Below, piece by piece: positions 52,242 through 62,252 of a stretch of 64,000 nt of DNA (positions are counted from its first letter, which is position 1; the number at the start of each line of letters is the position of its first letter). Origin of the DNA: Mariniphaga sp041687255 (GTDB lineage Bacteria; Bacteroidota; Bacteroidia; Bacteroidales; Prolixibacteraceae). The position numbers and the translations under genes were made by a program. The DNA is taken from the NCBI GenBank assembly GCA_041687255.1, contig JAWLCL010000002.1, forward strand, positions 372,001 through 436,000. Direction: 5' to 3'. Under the pieces are notes generated by a model that had not been told where the DNA came from, ran no database searches, and saw only the letters and a program-made list of their open reading frames with translations.

Positions 52242-54977
52242 CTATTTTATTACTATTTTTTGTATGTGCCGGTTATCTTCCTGAAGGACATGAATGAAGT
52301 AAATACCCGGTGTTAAGTTTCCAACCTTAACTTTGTTAGTTTTGTTCAAAACAGTTTTTGACTGGTATATTTTTCTGCCTGTTAATGAGAAGAGTTGAAT
52401 TCCATTTATCTCCCGGTCGGAAGTGACGGTTATTTCATCTGATGCAGGATTTGGGTATACAACTATTTTTGTTTGATTATAAGGTATCTCCGAAGTTTCA
52501 GTAACAACCTGGTCCTGCTCCAGTTTGCGGCTTGAATAAAGCCTGTATTCGCCGGGGGTCAATGTGAAGGATTCTGTAGCTGCATCAACAGTTATGGAAT
52601 CCCCTGTGAAAAACTCATACCATAGTCCATTTTCAGGAAATGAAACAGAAGCGTTGGTTTCTGTAATGCCAAAATTTCCCAGGGTAAATATATGGTCACT
52701 ACTGTTACTCAAAGTATACCAGCGAACCTGACCTTCCAGATTGAAATCAAATTCTTCGGGAGTGAATTCCTGGTAAGTTTGTTTGAGGTGGTTCAACTGT
52801 GCCATTATATTAAACAGATCGGTTCGGTCGGAATCCTCAAGGTAATCCCAACGGGAAGGTTTTTCCGATAACCGGCCATCAAAATCATTTATAGAAACAT
52901 CATATCCCCTTTCACCAAACTGCCAGATCATTTTGGGACCGGGCAGGGGAATATGAAACACCGATATCAGCTCCACACGATCGAGTGCTGTGGGCAACTG
53001 CCTGATGTTGTAATCTCCTTCAATAAATCCTGAATTTAAAAGTGGAACCATTACACGCTCTTCATCGTGACTCTCAGCATAGGTAACAAGGTTTGGCTCA
53101 TTCCAGTTGCGGCTTGTATATAACCCCCAGCTTAGATCGGAATTACCTGCATTGCCACGTGCTGCTTCCGTGTAGCTTCCATGCATGTTTCCCCACATCA
53201 GGATGCCATAGTCAGCCAGTTCTTTCTCTTCAGAGTTATCAGCCAGATGCTCAAAGATTATCAGCGCATCTTCATTGCGTATCCATATTTCATCAGCCAT
53301 CCGTTTCAGGTTGGCAACACGTTCGGCATCGTATTCACTTCCCCAGCTGCCGGGTCCATATGTGGTATTTGAGAATCCTTTGGTAAAGTCGAAACGGAAG
53401 CCATCAATTTTGTATTCCGTCATCCAGAAGCTGTTGACGCTGTCGACCAGTTCTTTGGTGGCTTCTGCATTGTGATTGAAATCATAACCCCACTGCAGGT
53501 TTGAATTTTGAAAATTTGATTCGGTATTGTACCAGGGGTTCCCAGGAGTTATGTTCCAGTTGTCCATGTACATCTGAACAAAGGGGCTTTGCCCATAGCT
53601 GTGGTTGAGAACCATATCGATTACAACTGCAATGCCCCGCTGATGGCACTCATCAATAAGCTTTTTAAGCTCATTTTTTGGACCGTAATATTTGTCGGGA
53701 GCAAAATAAAAAGAAGGATTATATCCCCAGCTGCTGTTGCCTTCAAATTCATTTACCGGCATCAACTCCAGCACATTAATGTTCAAATCCTGAAGGTAAT
53801 CCAGCTTTTCTCTTACGGCCCGGAAAGTATGTTCCTCGGTAAAATCACGTATGAGCAATTCGTAAATTACCAGTTTCTCTATTTCCGGCACCTGGAAATC
53901 GGTTACCTGCCACTGGTACTCCTGCTGTCCGGTTTGCAGTACGGAAACAATGCCTTCTGTCTGGTTTTCAGGATAAGATTTCAAACCGGGATAGGTTTCC
54001 TCACTGATGTACTGGTCGTTCCAGGGGTCCAGAATTTTTTCGGCGTAGGGATCTGCAATTTTTATTGCGCCATCAATCAAATATTGAAATGCATATTCTT
54101 TTCCAGGTTCTAGTCCGTTTATCTCCAGCCAGAAATAATTGTCGTCCTTTTTCATCTGGAAGTCATTTTGAAGCTGCCAGTTGTTAAAGTCTCCAGGAAC
54201 AAAAACATATTCCTTGTCTGGAGCCCAAAGCACTAGTACAGCAGAGGTATCCGACGGATAATTAATGCCTTGCCGGTAAGCTGCAGGTTTTGTTTCCTGC
54301 TTTACAGCTTCCCTGACAAAAATGCTTACAGAATCGGTTACTGTTTCTTCGGCTGACGATGCTTCAGCTATCAGCCACAAACTGCCTGCTTCAGCAAAGG
54401 TGTGGTTTGCTGATATGGATTGGCCATTCGTTTCTGCCAGTAAGGTTTCATTTATAAATAGTTTCAGCGATGCTTCCATTGAAGCATGTGCTGTAACCGT
54501 AATATCCTGATTGATTTCATATACTTCATTTGCCGCAGGTGCTGTTATCTGCACCACCAGACCCTCTTCGTAAACATCAACAAACAAATCATTGGTTTGC
54601 CGGTTTGAATCGGCCGACCGGAAAACAAATGCCAGCTGTAATACTTTCTCCTCCTCCGGAACACCATAAAAGGACCGGATATCGGGAGTGATTTCCAATT
54701 CATATATACCATCTCCAATATAGGTAAGCTTGGGTTGGGTGGTGTTATTGCCCCAGCTGCCGATTACATGTTGCCAGTCGTTGTTCCCTTCAATGATTAC
54801 ACCTGTGTGGGCATAAAGGTCGCTTGTGGAATAACCAAGGCGGCTTTCCTTCGAAGAGTCAAACTGAATGGTCACGCTTTGCGATTCTACCGGAAGTGCC
54901 GGATTTGTCGTAATCTGTCCAACTGCCATTACAGGAAGCATTAATGCAACAATTAGGAGAAAAACCGGATTTTTCAT
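52242..54977 (-). CDS. T9SS-secreted GH13 alpha-amylase with N-terminal binding modules
   Basis: 911 residues. Signal peptide about 1-20 (ends AVGQ). SusE-like or DUF4961-type beta domain about 22-130, Ig-like domain about 135-220, a CBM48-like module about 235-315 (VFVPGDFNNWQLQNDF, FQYLIDGAIKIADPYAEKI), then the GH13 barrel. Catalytic regions: DMVLNHSYG (about 455), FRFDFTKGF with the nucleophile (about 529), IIFEHLAD with the acid/base Glu (about 577) and YAESHDEERV (about 634). The T9SS sorting domain is at about 835-911 (VVYPNPASDEITVTSD). It should cut alpha-1,4-glucan outside the cell or at its surface and release oligosaccharides for the SusCD pair. A terminator upstream (55076-55109) suggests separate transcription. 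Confidence 0.95.
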   Translation of the reverse strand: MKNPVFLLIVALMLPVMAVGQITTNPALPVESQSVTIQFDSSKESRLGYSTSDLYAHTGVIIEGNNDWQHVIGSWGNNTTQPKLTYIGDGIYELEITPDIRSFYGVPEEEKVLQLAFVFRSADSNRQTNDLFVDVYEEGLVVQITAPAANEVYEINQDITVTAHASMEASLKLFINETLLAETNGQSISANHTFAEAGSLWLIAEASSAEETVTDSVSIFVREAVKQETKPAAYRQGINYPSDTSAVLVLWAPDKEYVFVPGDFNNWQLQNDFQMKKDDNYFWLEINGLEPGKEYAFQYLIDGAIKIADPYAEKILDPWNDQYISEETYPGLKSYPENQTEGIVSVLQTGQQEYQWQVTDFQVPEIEKLVIYELLIRDFTEEHTFRAVREKLDYLQDLNINVLELMPVNEFEGNSSWGYNPSFYFAPDKYYGPKNELKKLIDECHQRGIAVVIDMVLNHSYGQSPFVQMYMDNWNITPGNPWYNTESNFQNSNLQWGYDFNHNAEATKELVDSVNSFWMTEYKIDGFRFDFTKGFSNTTYGPGSWGSEYDAERVANLKRMADEIWIRNEDALIIFEHLADNSEEKELADYGILMWGNMHGSYTEAARGNAGNSDLSWGLYTSRNWNEPNLVTYAESHDEERVMVPLLNSGFIEGDYNIRQLPTALDRVELISVFHIPLPGPKMIWQFGERGYDVSINDFDGRLSEKPSRWDYLEDSDRTDLFNIMAQLNHLKQTYQEFTPEEFDFNLEGQVRWYTLSNSSDHIFTLGNFGITETNASVSFPENGLWYEFFTGDSITVDAATESFTLTPGEYRLYSSRKLEQDQVVTETSEIPYNQTKIVVYPNPASDEITVTSDREINGIQLFSLTGRKIYQSKTVLNKTNKVKVGNLTPGIYFIHVLQEDNRHIQKIVIK

Positions 54978-55075
54978 TTTAATATTGTTTTCAAGGTATA
55001 ATTTACATATTCCAGCAAAAGAAACAAGGATTTAATTGTCAATTTTCTTAGAAGCAATAATTCAAACAACTTCTT

Positions 55076-55109
55076 GAAAAAAGAGCCATCAGAAATTTAC
55101 TGATGGCTC
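55076..55109 (-). terminator. Intrinsic terminator of the starch susC-susD-susE operon
   Basis: gagccatcag (55083-55092) pairs perfectly with ctgatggctc (55100-55109) around a 7-nt loop, and the minus strand continues with TTTTTT (55077-55082). It lies 45 nt after the SusE-type stop. Confidence 0.92.
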
Positions 55110-55154
55110 CTGGTTTATAAAGTGCGGTAAGCAGGTTTTAATCAACTTTTATTG

Positions 55155-56264
55155 TTAATTCTCTAATTCACTAATTTCAATGGTATTGGTCCTTAAATTA
55201 ACCCTTACGAAATAGGTTCCCGAAGGTTTTAAGAACTCCCAGTTTGGATCGCCATGGCCTTCCATAATATCGATATAGTCCGTATCGTAGTTAACCACAA
55301 CATCGTAACCATAGCTTGTTGGTCCCCAGTCTTTTTGTGCAAACAACCGGAAGGCGCCACCTTGGGTGAAATCAACTTCCCCTTCCCAGATTTTGTAACC
55401 AACCCATTGGATTTGTGTTACCGGGTCATCCCATCCCCAGCCGTGTGTAGCATCGCCGGTGAGGTACATTTCCGGTTCATTCACCGCTTCCATACTGATT
55501 GTACCTTCCTGGCTGTTTACTACAAGTTCATACCATCCTGTTTCGCCGATGAAATTAAAATTAGGGTCATCATCTGCTGTGGCAGGTTCAAGTAAATCTT
55601 CAGGATACTGGGTAAATATATCGTATCCACCCAGGGAAGCACCCCAATCGGGATTGTTGAAGAACCGGAAATTGGCTCCTTCGGTTGCATCAAAATAGGC
55701 GATTGTGGTGTATTCGAATGGTTCTCCTGTAGAAATCAATTCAACCGCCAGGGCAGGGTCCCAGCCACCTACAGCAGCACCAATCATGTAAATGGAGGGA
55801 AAGGTGGATGCATATAGTGTTACATTCATCTGAACCGGAGGAGACGACAGGCCGGCAACAAATTCACTTACTGAGGCAACTACTCTGAATTCCAGGTCGG
55901 TGGGTTCATTTGTTTCCAGGCCAAAGGTAAGAAGCCGTTCGTTCAACAGGGCATGCGATAAACTAACCGTCAGGTCATTTGTTCGTGCCAGCTCAAAAGC
56001 ATTGGCAAAATTGTTTCCCGGCGTATCGACCTGCAGGGTGTATATTGTAGCGCTTGGGAATCCGAAATCGGCTTCGCTCCATGCAAAATTTATCATTTCT
56101 TCTTCTGCATTCAGCTTCTGAAGAACAAGCTCAGTACCTGCAGCCGGTTGCGTAACCGACGGAGCATCGCCCAAAGCAACCACCGGTTCCCGTTCTGCTT
56201 CTTCGCACGAAACAAGCAGAACCGCTACGAGGAGCATATATATAAATCTTTGAATATTTTTCAT
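55155..56264 (-). CDS. SusE/SusF-family starch-binding surface lipoprotein
   Basis: 369 residues. Lipoprotein signal with lipobox LLVSC (Cys about 20). N-terminal Ig-like SusE domain (about 30-150: FAWSEADFGFPSATIYTLQV). Two SusE/F-type carbohydrate-binding modules follow: about 155-260 (IYMIGAAVGGWDPALAVELI, FRFFNNPDWGASLGGYDI, GWYELVVNSQEGTISM) and about 265-365 (YLTGDATHGWGWDDP, FRLFAQKDWGPTSYGYDVV, GTYFVRVNLRTNTIEI). Aromatic Trp in each binds malto-oligosaccharide helices. Holds starch at the cell surface for SusCD. Starts 24 nt after the SusD stop. Confidence 0.93.
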   Translation of the reverse strand: MKNIQRFIYMLLVAVLLVSCEEAEREPVVALGDAPSVTQPAAGTELVLQKLNAEEEMINFAWSEADFGFPSATIYTLQVDTPGNNFANAFELARTNDLTVSLSHALLNERLLTFGLETNEPTDLEFRVVASVSEFVAGLSSPPVQMNVTLYASTFPSIYMIGAAVGGWDPALAVELISTGEPFEYTTIAYFDATEGANFRFFNNPDWGASLGGYDIFTQYPEDLLEPATADDDPNFNFIGETGWYELVVNSQEGTISMEAVNEPEMYLTGDATHGWGWDDPVTQIQWVGYKIWEGEVDFTQGGAFRLFAQKDWGPTSYGYDVVVNYDTDYIDIMEGHGDPNWEFLKPSGTYFVRVNLRTNTIEISELEN

Positions 56265-56287
56265 TGCTTCATTTTTTATGGGTAAAA

Positions 56288-58510
56288 TTAATAACCTGGG
56301 TTTTGTGTTAGATTCGGATTGGCAATCACATCGGCAGCCGGTATGGGAAAGATGTTGTATTTGGCATCAATTGCCCTTCCTTCCTGAACGGCACCTTTCC
56401 ATGCCCACAGGTATTCGCCGCTGCTGAATTTGCCAAACCGTATAAGGTCGGTTCTTCGTTGTGCCTCCCAATACAGTTCGCGGGCGCGCTCATCAATGAT
56501 GAAATCAAGGGTCAAATCGGCAGAAGTAATGCTTCCTCCCTCATCGCCGTAAGCCCTCTCACGAAGCATGTTTACATAGTTCAGCGCTGTGGCGGCATCA
56601 CCGCCTGAACCGCCGCGCAATACTGCCTCAGCATACATCAGGTAAACGTCGCCAAGCCGGAACAACGGAAAATCAGTATCGGTGTGGGTTAAATCCGAAC
56701 CGGTTTCACCTGTCGAGGTAATATTTTTCCATTTGGTTACGGCATAGCCGGAAGTAAATTCAAACGGATCATCTACTTCCAGGGTTTGCCCTTCGGTATA
56801 AAACATACCCCTCTGGTCGGAACTGTATTTTTCCAATGTGTATGTATAATCGGGTGTTCCAAGTGAAAGGGTGATCAGGTACCTGCCAGGCTCTTCCACA
56901 GAAATATTGTCGCCGCCATATTCAAGCACTCCGTCCATCCCCGTATCACCAAGGTTGATATCCCAGTCGTCGTTGGCCCTGAATTTAATAGCTCCTGAAC
57001 CCAGTTCAACTATCAATTGCCATTGTTTTGTTTCCGGGTCAAATTCCATGTCAGTGTCATTGTCCCATCCTCCTGGAGTTGCATCTCCAATTAAGCCCCA
57101 GTCGGTTTTCACTGCTGTGTAGGAGAAATTGTTCAGGTTTACGTTAATTTTATACATACCGGCTTCAGGGGCAATAAGATTTGCTCCGTTGGGTTCCAGT
57201 GTGCCGTCATTGTTGTCGTCGCCCCAGTTGACATCCCAATTGGGATCTTGTGTAAATTTGTATTCCGAATTGTCGGCAGCAAACCAGATGTATCCTTCAT
57301 AATTTTCGTCCGAACTAACTGATGCCAGTGCAGGAGCAGCATCAGGAGCCCAGTCGCCTTCACTGTACCCACCGGCCACCTGATAACCACCCGGAACATA
57401 GATTTCGGGGTACTGCATTGTGCTCTTTAATGGAATACGTGCACTTTTCAGTGTTTCAAGATTAAGAAACTTCCCTACAAACTGCGGAGTGACGCGTGTA
57501 CCGCCCCATCCTCCGTCAATGCCAAATGCCGCAGGGTCCATGCTTCCGCCAACAGCGGCGTGAATTATAAAAGTAGTACCTCCCCAGGTTTTGGTGTTAA
57601 TTCCATCCTGGGTAATGGGAAAGATGATTTCATCTGAGGTGTGGTTATCAGCCATAAAAAGGTGTGCATACTCCTGCTCCAGTGTGTAACCGGCATTTAT
57701 TACCTTGTTGCAGTAAGTAATGCAATCGGTATTCCGATCCTGATTAACATATACTCCTGCATTCAGGTACAGTTTAGCCAGTAATGTCCACACAGCAGCC
57801 TGATCGGCCCTTCCGTAATCAATTTGCCCCGGTGCCGATAATTGAGTTTCTATATCCAGAAGTTCACCTTCAATATAGTCAAAAAGATCGGCTCTTGAAA
57901 TTTGTTCCGGGAAGAAAGATCCTACGGCATCCTCTTCGGTAACAAATGGTACACTTCCAAACATATCGATGGCATGCCAGTAGCTTAATGCCCTGAGAAA
58001 ACGGGCTTCATTACGGAAAAGTTCTATTTGTGTCCTTGTATCCCCATCGATTCCCCTTTCGTCGAGTTTCTCCGACGAAGTTTCCCGGATGAATTCATTA
58101 CAAAGCGAAATTTGGTAAAATACACGGTAATACATGTTTGAAATGAACTCATTATTTGAGCTCCAGTTCATCTCCTGGTAATTGCGCAGGTTTCCATCGT
58201 TCCAGGCAATAACAGCTTCATCGGTAGTCAATTCCTGGGCATACCAGTAGGCACGCAGGTATTGTCCGAAACCTTCATCCAGCCCGCTAAGGTCGTTTTG
58301 ACCTGCAGGGCCTTGCTGGCCGCTTACTGCCAACCCGGCATATAATTTTGCCAATACATTGATATAGTTTTCGGGATTGGAATAAACATCTTCCGAAGTT
58401 ACTACATCTTCATCGAGCGGCACGGTATCCAAATCATTTACACACGAAGCAAACATCAGCAATACCGATATAAATACCGCATTAAATATTAAATATCTAT
58501 TTGTTTTCAT
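56288..58510 (-). CDS. susD: SusD/RagB-family lipoprotein with an internal SusE/F-like insertion
   Basis: 740 residues, against 500-570 for usual SusD. Lipobox FASC (Cys about 23). The N-terminal SusD part (about 25-365) and C-terminal part (about 565-740: FPLFRLGDVYLMYAEAVLRG, FIIDERARELYWEAQRRTDL, IFPIPAADV) are normal. Between them about 195 residues contain two modules of SusE/F type: FTQDPNWDVNWGDDNNDGTL with YKINVNLNNFSYTAVK, and FRANDDWDINLGDTGMDGVL with YLITLSLGTPDYTYTLEK. The junctions are clean and in frame, without indels. It probably gives the SusD lid its own starch-binding surface. Lies 18 nt after the SusC stop. Confidence 0.95.
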   Translation of the reverse strand: MKTNRYLIFNAVFISVLLMFASCVNDLDTVPLDEDVVTSEDVYSNPENYINVLAKLYAGLAVSGQQGPAGQNDLSGLDEGFGQYLRAYWYAQELTTDEAVIAWNDGNLRNYQEMNWSSNNEFISNMYYRVFYQISLCNEFIRETSSEKLDERGIDGDTRTQIELFRNEARFLRALSYWHAIDMFGSVPFVTEEDAVGSFFPEQISRADLFDYIEGELLDIETQLSAPGQIDYGRADQAAVWTLLAKLYLNAGVYVNQDRNTDCITYCNKVINAGYTLEQEYAHLFMADNHTSDEIIFPITQDGINTKTWGGTTFIIHAAVGGSMDPAAFGIDGGWGGTRVTPQFVGKFLNLETLKSARIPLKSTMQYPEIYVPGGYQVAGGYSEGDWAPDAAPALASVSSDENYEGYIWFAADNSEYKFTQDPNWDVNWGDDNNDGTLEPNGANLIAPEAGMYKINVNLNNFSYTAVKTDWGLIGDATPGGWDNDTDMEFDPETKQWQLIVELGSGAIKFRANDDWDINLGDTGMDGVLEYGGDNISVEEPGRYLITLSLGTPDYTYTLEKYSSDQRGMFYTEGQTLEVDDPFEFTSGYAVTKWKNITSTGETGSDLTHTDTDFPLFRLGDVYLMYAEAVLRGGSGGDAATALNYVNMLRERAYGDEGGSITSADLTLDFIIDERARELYWEAQRRTDLIRFGKFSSGEYLWAWKGAVQEGRAIDAKYNIFPIPAADVIANPNLTQNPGY

Positions 58511-58528
58511 TGTTTACAGATTTACAGT

Positions 58529-61492
58529 TTAATAATTGATGCTTACACCCAGCTGGAATGTTCGCGGACGCGGATAAATGTTGTTGTCAATACCGTTGCT
58601 TACTTCCGGGTCCAGACCTTCATACGGAGTTATTACGAATACATTCTGAACGGTTCCATAAACCCTGATTTGCAACATTTCATTAAGAACATCTCTGAAC
58701 GTATACCCCAGGCTGACGTTGTCCAGGCGCAGAAATGAGCCGTTCTGAACATAGTAATCGGAAAAATAACGCGGGTTTCTGAAACCGGAGTCAAATACGG
58801 CATCGCTGATATTGTTAAGATAACCCACTGAGTTGTAAAGGTTGTTAAACGTTGCCTGACCCGACCATATATTGTTGTATATGTAATTATTAAGAAAAAC
58901 TCTTCCGTTGAAGCTGAAATCCCAGTTCAGGTAGTTGACACCCGAGGAGAAACCCATTGTTACATCGGGGGCTGCCTTTTCATAGCGGTAGCGGTCTTCA
59001 TTTGTAATGGACCCGTCGTTATTTCGGTCGACATACAGTCCTTCAACAGGCATTCCGTTTTCGTCATACACCTGCTCGTATACAAAGAAGGAGTTGGCCG
59101 GGAATCCGACGCTGTGGATCTGGATAGTATTACCGACACCACCTGAAATGCCACCGGTTTCAACTCCTACATACGAAGGATCGTCAATAGCCGTTAAGCG
59201 GGTAATTTCATTTTTGTTGTACGAAATATTAAAACCGACATCCCAGCTTAAATCGGCCTGTGAAACCGGAACGGCATCAATGCTGAATTCGATACCCCTG
59301 TTTTCCAAATCACCTACGTTGGTAAGGATTTGATTGGTCAGGTTGGTACCTGCAGGCACAGGAATGAAGTTTATCAGGTCATCGGTCAACCGATAATAAG
59401 CATCGATTGACCCTGAAATTCTGTTTTCCAAAAAGCCGTAATCAAGTCCGATGTTATAGGTTGTTGTTTCCTCCCATTTAATGTTTGCATCGTAACCCTC
59501 GGGGCGGATGGTTGTATAGAAGGAATTTCCAAACTGGTACCGGGCATTGTTTTCTCCATATGTATAACGGGGCATGTAAGGATAGTCGTTATCGGTAATG
59601 TTTTGTTGCCCGGTGATTCCGTATCCGAGGCGGAGTTTAAGCTCGGTAAGGGTTTGCGAATCGGCCAGGAACGACTCTTCATTAATCTGCCATGCCAGTG
59701 CAATTGCCGGGAACAGGCCCCAGCGGGTGTCGGGTGAAAACCGTGATGAACCGTCGCGACGTAAGGTAATGGTAGCCAGGTACCGTTCTTTAAAGGTATA
59801 ATTAAGCCTTCCGAAGAACGAAACCAGGTAAGATTCGGTTTCGTAATCGGTATCTGAAATTACTTCGGTTCCTCTGAAATTGGTGGTTTTTGATTCTCCG
59901 GCCCTCCAGAAATGCTGCCACGAATAACCGGCCATTGCATCAATCCTGCTTTCAATTTCATCAATCTCCTTGGTGTAGTTTAAATAGAAATCCAGTAGGG
60001 TGTTCTTTTTATCCTGCGAATACTGAGTGTCTTCACCACCTCCTGTCAGACGGTCAAAAGCCCAGGGTGCTTCTTCAGGAATAATTATTGAACCTTCACT
60101 GTTTGAAATGTCGTAGCCAAGGTTCAGGTTCGCACGCAAGTCGGGAAGTGCATGAAAACGATAATCGATTTCTGCATTACCTATGCTGCGATAAACGGTC
60201 GACTGGTCGTCACGCATTTCAAGCTGAGCCACCGGGTTCATGTTGGCAATGGTAATGGGGTCTCCATTCTCCTGTGTCCAGGCAAAGAAACCTCCATAAG
60301 GACTTCCATTACGCACCGGTTGGGTTGGATCGAAGCTGAATGCCGAGCCAATGGCGCCCCGGTTCCCGAAATCATTGTTAATGACCATTCCCTTAAGGTT
60401 CAGGTTTAACCGGAGGTTATCTTCCAAAAATGATGGATTGAATCCAATAGAACCGGTAAACCTGTTCATGGCATCGGTTTTAAGTATACCTTCCTGATCG
60501 GTATATCCGAGCGATGCTCTGAAAGGCATTTCACTTACACTCCCGGTTACACTTACATTATGATCATGTCCAAAGGCTGTTCGATAAATTTCATCCTGCC
60601 AGTCGGTAGTTTCATCCCCCACTAAAGCAAGGGCATTTGGATTTTCTGCATAACGTTCTTCCATAACAGACCGGAATTCTTCTGCCGAAAGCGGAAATAT
60701 TTTACTGGCATGGGTGCCAATCGAAGTATAGCCGTTGTAGGCAACGCTTAAGGGCGCCCCGGTTCTTCCTCTTTTGGTGGTTATAATAATAACACCATTC
60801 GAAGCACGTGATCCATAAATAGCCGTTGCCGATGCATCCTTTAATACGGTAAAGGTTTCGATATCGCTCGGATGAATTGTATTCAGCGGGTTTTTCATAC
60901 CCGAAATGCCATCGTTGTCAATCGGTACCCCATCTATTACAATAAGCGGATCGTTGCTGGCCGAAAGTGATGAGCCTCCGCGGATACGAATAGTTGCCCC
61001 TTCACCGGGCGATCCTCCTCCACTGACAATATTTACCCCTGCAATTTTACCGCTGACAAGCTCTTGCGGGGATGTGATTGCACCGGGATTGAAATCTTCA
61101 GAACTTATGGCCCTTACCGAACCGGTGGCATCTTCCTTTTTTACCTGGCCGTAGCCAATTACGACTACCTCGTCGAGTCCAACCACCGACTGAACCAGTT
61201 GCACATTAACCAGGTTTTCTCTTCCAACTGTTATTTCCTGCGGTATATAACCCACAAAAGAAAATACAAGTGTTTCACCTGCTTCTGTCTCAATGGTATA
61301 CTGACCGTCGAAATTGGTGATGGTCCCCCTGGTAGTCCCTTCTATTGCAATGGTAACTCCCGGTAATGGCTCACCTGTGTCAGCATCGGTTACTGTGCCC
61401 GCAACTGTTAATTGCTGTGCATGAATTGAAGTAGCAATTAGCAGCGACACCAAAAACAAAAATAGTTTTAGGTACTTACGCATGATTCTCAT
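58529..61492 (-). CDS. susC: SusC/RagA-family TonB-linked outer-membrane transporter (starch locus)
   Basis: 987 residues. Signal peptide about 1-25 (ends IHAQ). Carboxypeptidase-regulatory-like domain about 28-100 (GTVTDADTGEPLPGVTIAIE). TonB-box-like DEVVVIGYGQV, then plug motifs GEGATIRIRGGSSLSASNDP, LIVIDGVPIDNDG, FTVLKDASATAIYGSRASNG. The barrel closes with TFQLGVSINY (aromatic end). With the downstream SusD and SusE genes it forms an alpha-glucan uptake complex in the outer membrane. First gene of its operon; near-consensus TAGATTTA lies at 61511-61518 (minus) as a weak -7 candidate. The substrate assignment follows from the GH13 neighbours and the SusE-type modules. Confidence 0.97.
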   Translation of the reverse strand: MRIMRKYLKLFLFLVSLLIATSIHAQQLTVAGTVTDADTGEPLPGVTIAIEGTTRGTITNFDGQYTIETEAGETLVFSFVGYIPQEITVGRENLVNVQLVQSVVGLDEVVVIGYGQVKKEDATGSVRAISSEDFNPGAITSPQELVSGKIAGVNIVSGGGSPGEGATIRIRGGSSLSASNDPLIVIDGVPIDNDGISGMKNPLNTIHPSDIETFTVLKDASATAIYGSRASNGVIIITTKRGRTGAPLSVAYNGYTSIGTHASKIFPLSAEEFRSVMEERYAENPNALALVGDETTDWQDEIYRTAFGHDHNVSVTGSVSEMPFRASLGYTDQEGILKTDAMNRFTGSIGFNPSFLEDNLRLNLNLKGMVINNDFGNRGAIGSAFSFDPTQPVRNGSPYGGFFAWTQENGDPITIANMNPVAQLEMRDDQSTVYRSIGNAEIDYRFHALPDLRANLNLGYDISNSEGSIIIPEEAPWAFDRLTGGGEDTQYSQDKKNTLLDFYLNYTKEIDEIESRIDAMAGYSWQHFWRAGESKTTNFRGTEVISDTDYETESYLVSFFGRLNYTFKERYLATITLRRDGSSRFSPDTRWGLFPAIALAWQINEESFLADSQTLTELKLRLGYGITGQQNITDNDYPYMPRYTYGENNARYQFGNSFYTTIRPEGYDANIKWEETTTYNIGLDYGFLENRISGSIDAYYRLTDDLINFIPVPAGTNLTNQILTNVGDLENRGIEFSIDAVPVSQADLSWDVGFNISYNKNEITRLTAIDDPSYVGVETGGISGGVGNTIQIHSVGFPANSFFVYEQVYDENGMPVEGLYVDRNNDGSITNEDRYRYEKAAPDVTMGFSSGVNYLNWDFSFNGRVFLNNYIYNNIWSGQATFNNLYNSVGYLNNISDAVFDSGFRNPRYFSDYYVQNGSFLRLDNVSLGYTFRDVLNEMLQIRVYGTVQNVFVITPYEGLDPEVSNGIDNNIYPRPRTFQLGVSINY

Positions 61493-62044
61493 ATTAAGTA
61501 GTTTACAATAAATCTAATAAAGAAAATGAATAACTTTTTTCTTTTATTATTAAACAAACAAAATTGTGCTGGTAACAAAATTATTAAATTTTCCATCTAC
61601 AATTTATGATTTTTTAACATCTCCTGCTAATGTTTCTGATAATAAACCACTATCCCTTCTATACCGGCCTGTGGTAAGCAAATTGAACCGGGTTTGCAAC
61701 AGGAATGCTCCTGCAAATTCCAATTATTGTTTTTTCCTGCAGATAAAGAAATTCGATATTATACCGTGCATAATTGCCCTCCTGACGGTTTTATTCATGA
61801 TACCTTCGCCTAATTAAATTCGGAAAATCGCGAATTTGATTAGACAGAAGTATGGTGTTGGTATACTGAATAACTGTAGTTTTAACAGGTTTTTACGTAA
61901 CAACTGAAAAAAATGGATGGAGCGACAAACGCATCGATTCCGTTTACGGATTATTGTTGCTCCCAGAGCTGAAATTTAGAGTTTCTGTTGATGATTCCCT
62001 CAGTCATAATGAGAAGGTACATTTACAAGATTAGTATGTTAGTA
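61493..62044. other. Intergenic regulatory region upstream of starch susC, no gene seen
   Basis: About 550 nt of AT-rich DNA. An 83-codon plus-strand frame (61566-61817) has no family match and ordinary non-coding codon use, so it is not called. This region must hold the susC promoter; no direct operator repeat was recognised. Confidence 0.5.
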
Positions 62045-62236
62045 CGAAAGTTCATAAAAAGGATTTTAGTGTTCTTTTTTGTGTGTTGGTGTTCTCGTCC
62101 GACAGCTGGCGGAATTAGTGACTGATTTCTTTTTTGCCACCAAATCACGAAAGCACGGAAGTTCACCAAAAGGAATTGGTGCTTCTTTTTGGTGTTTTGG
62201 TGTTTTAGTGGCTATCCTCTCTTTTTTGCCACCAAA
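62045..62236. repeat. Degenerate tandem repeat, two copies of about 90-100 nt
   Basis: Two imperfect copies begin with cgaaag (62045 and 62148), share ttca-(cc/ta)-aaaagga then ggtgttttggtg-like T/G-rich sequence, and each ends with the exact 16-nt CTTTTTTGCCACCAAA (62129-62144 and 62221-62236, 92 nt apart). The first copy contains a palindromic insertion. Typical of dispersed non-coding repeats in this phylum. Confidence 0.75.
62098..62113. repeat. REP-like palindrome inside repeat copy 1
   Basis: TCCGACAGCTGGCGGA pairs TCCG/CGGA and CAG/CTG with one mismatched pair. The second repeat copy lacks this sequence at the matching place, so it looks inserted. Confidence 0.65.
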
Positions 62237-62252
62237 AGAAGCTAATCTTCTG

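Noticed and set aside
61566..61817. 83-codon plus-strand frame upstream of susC
   Set aside because: Composition looks non-coding and no known motif appears; it lies in the susC regulatory region.
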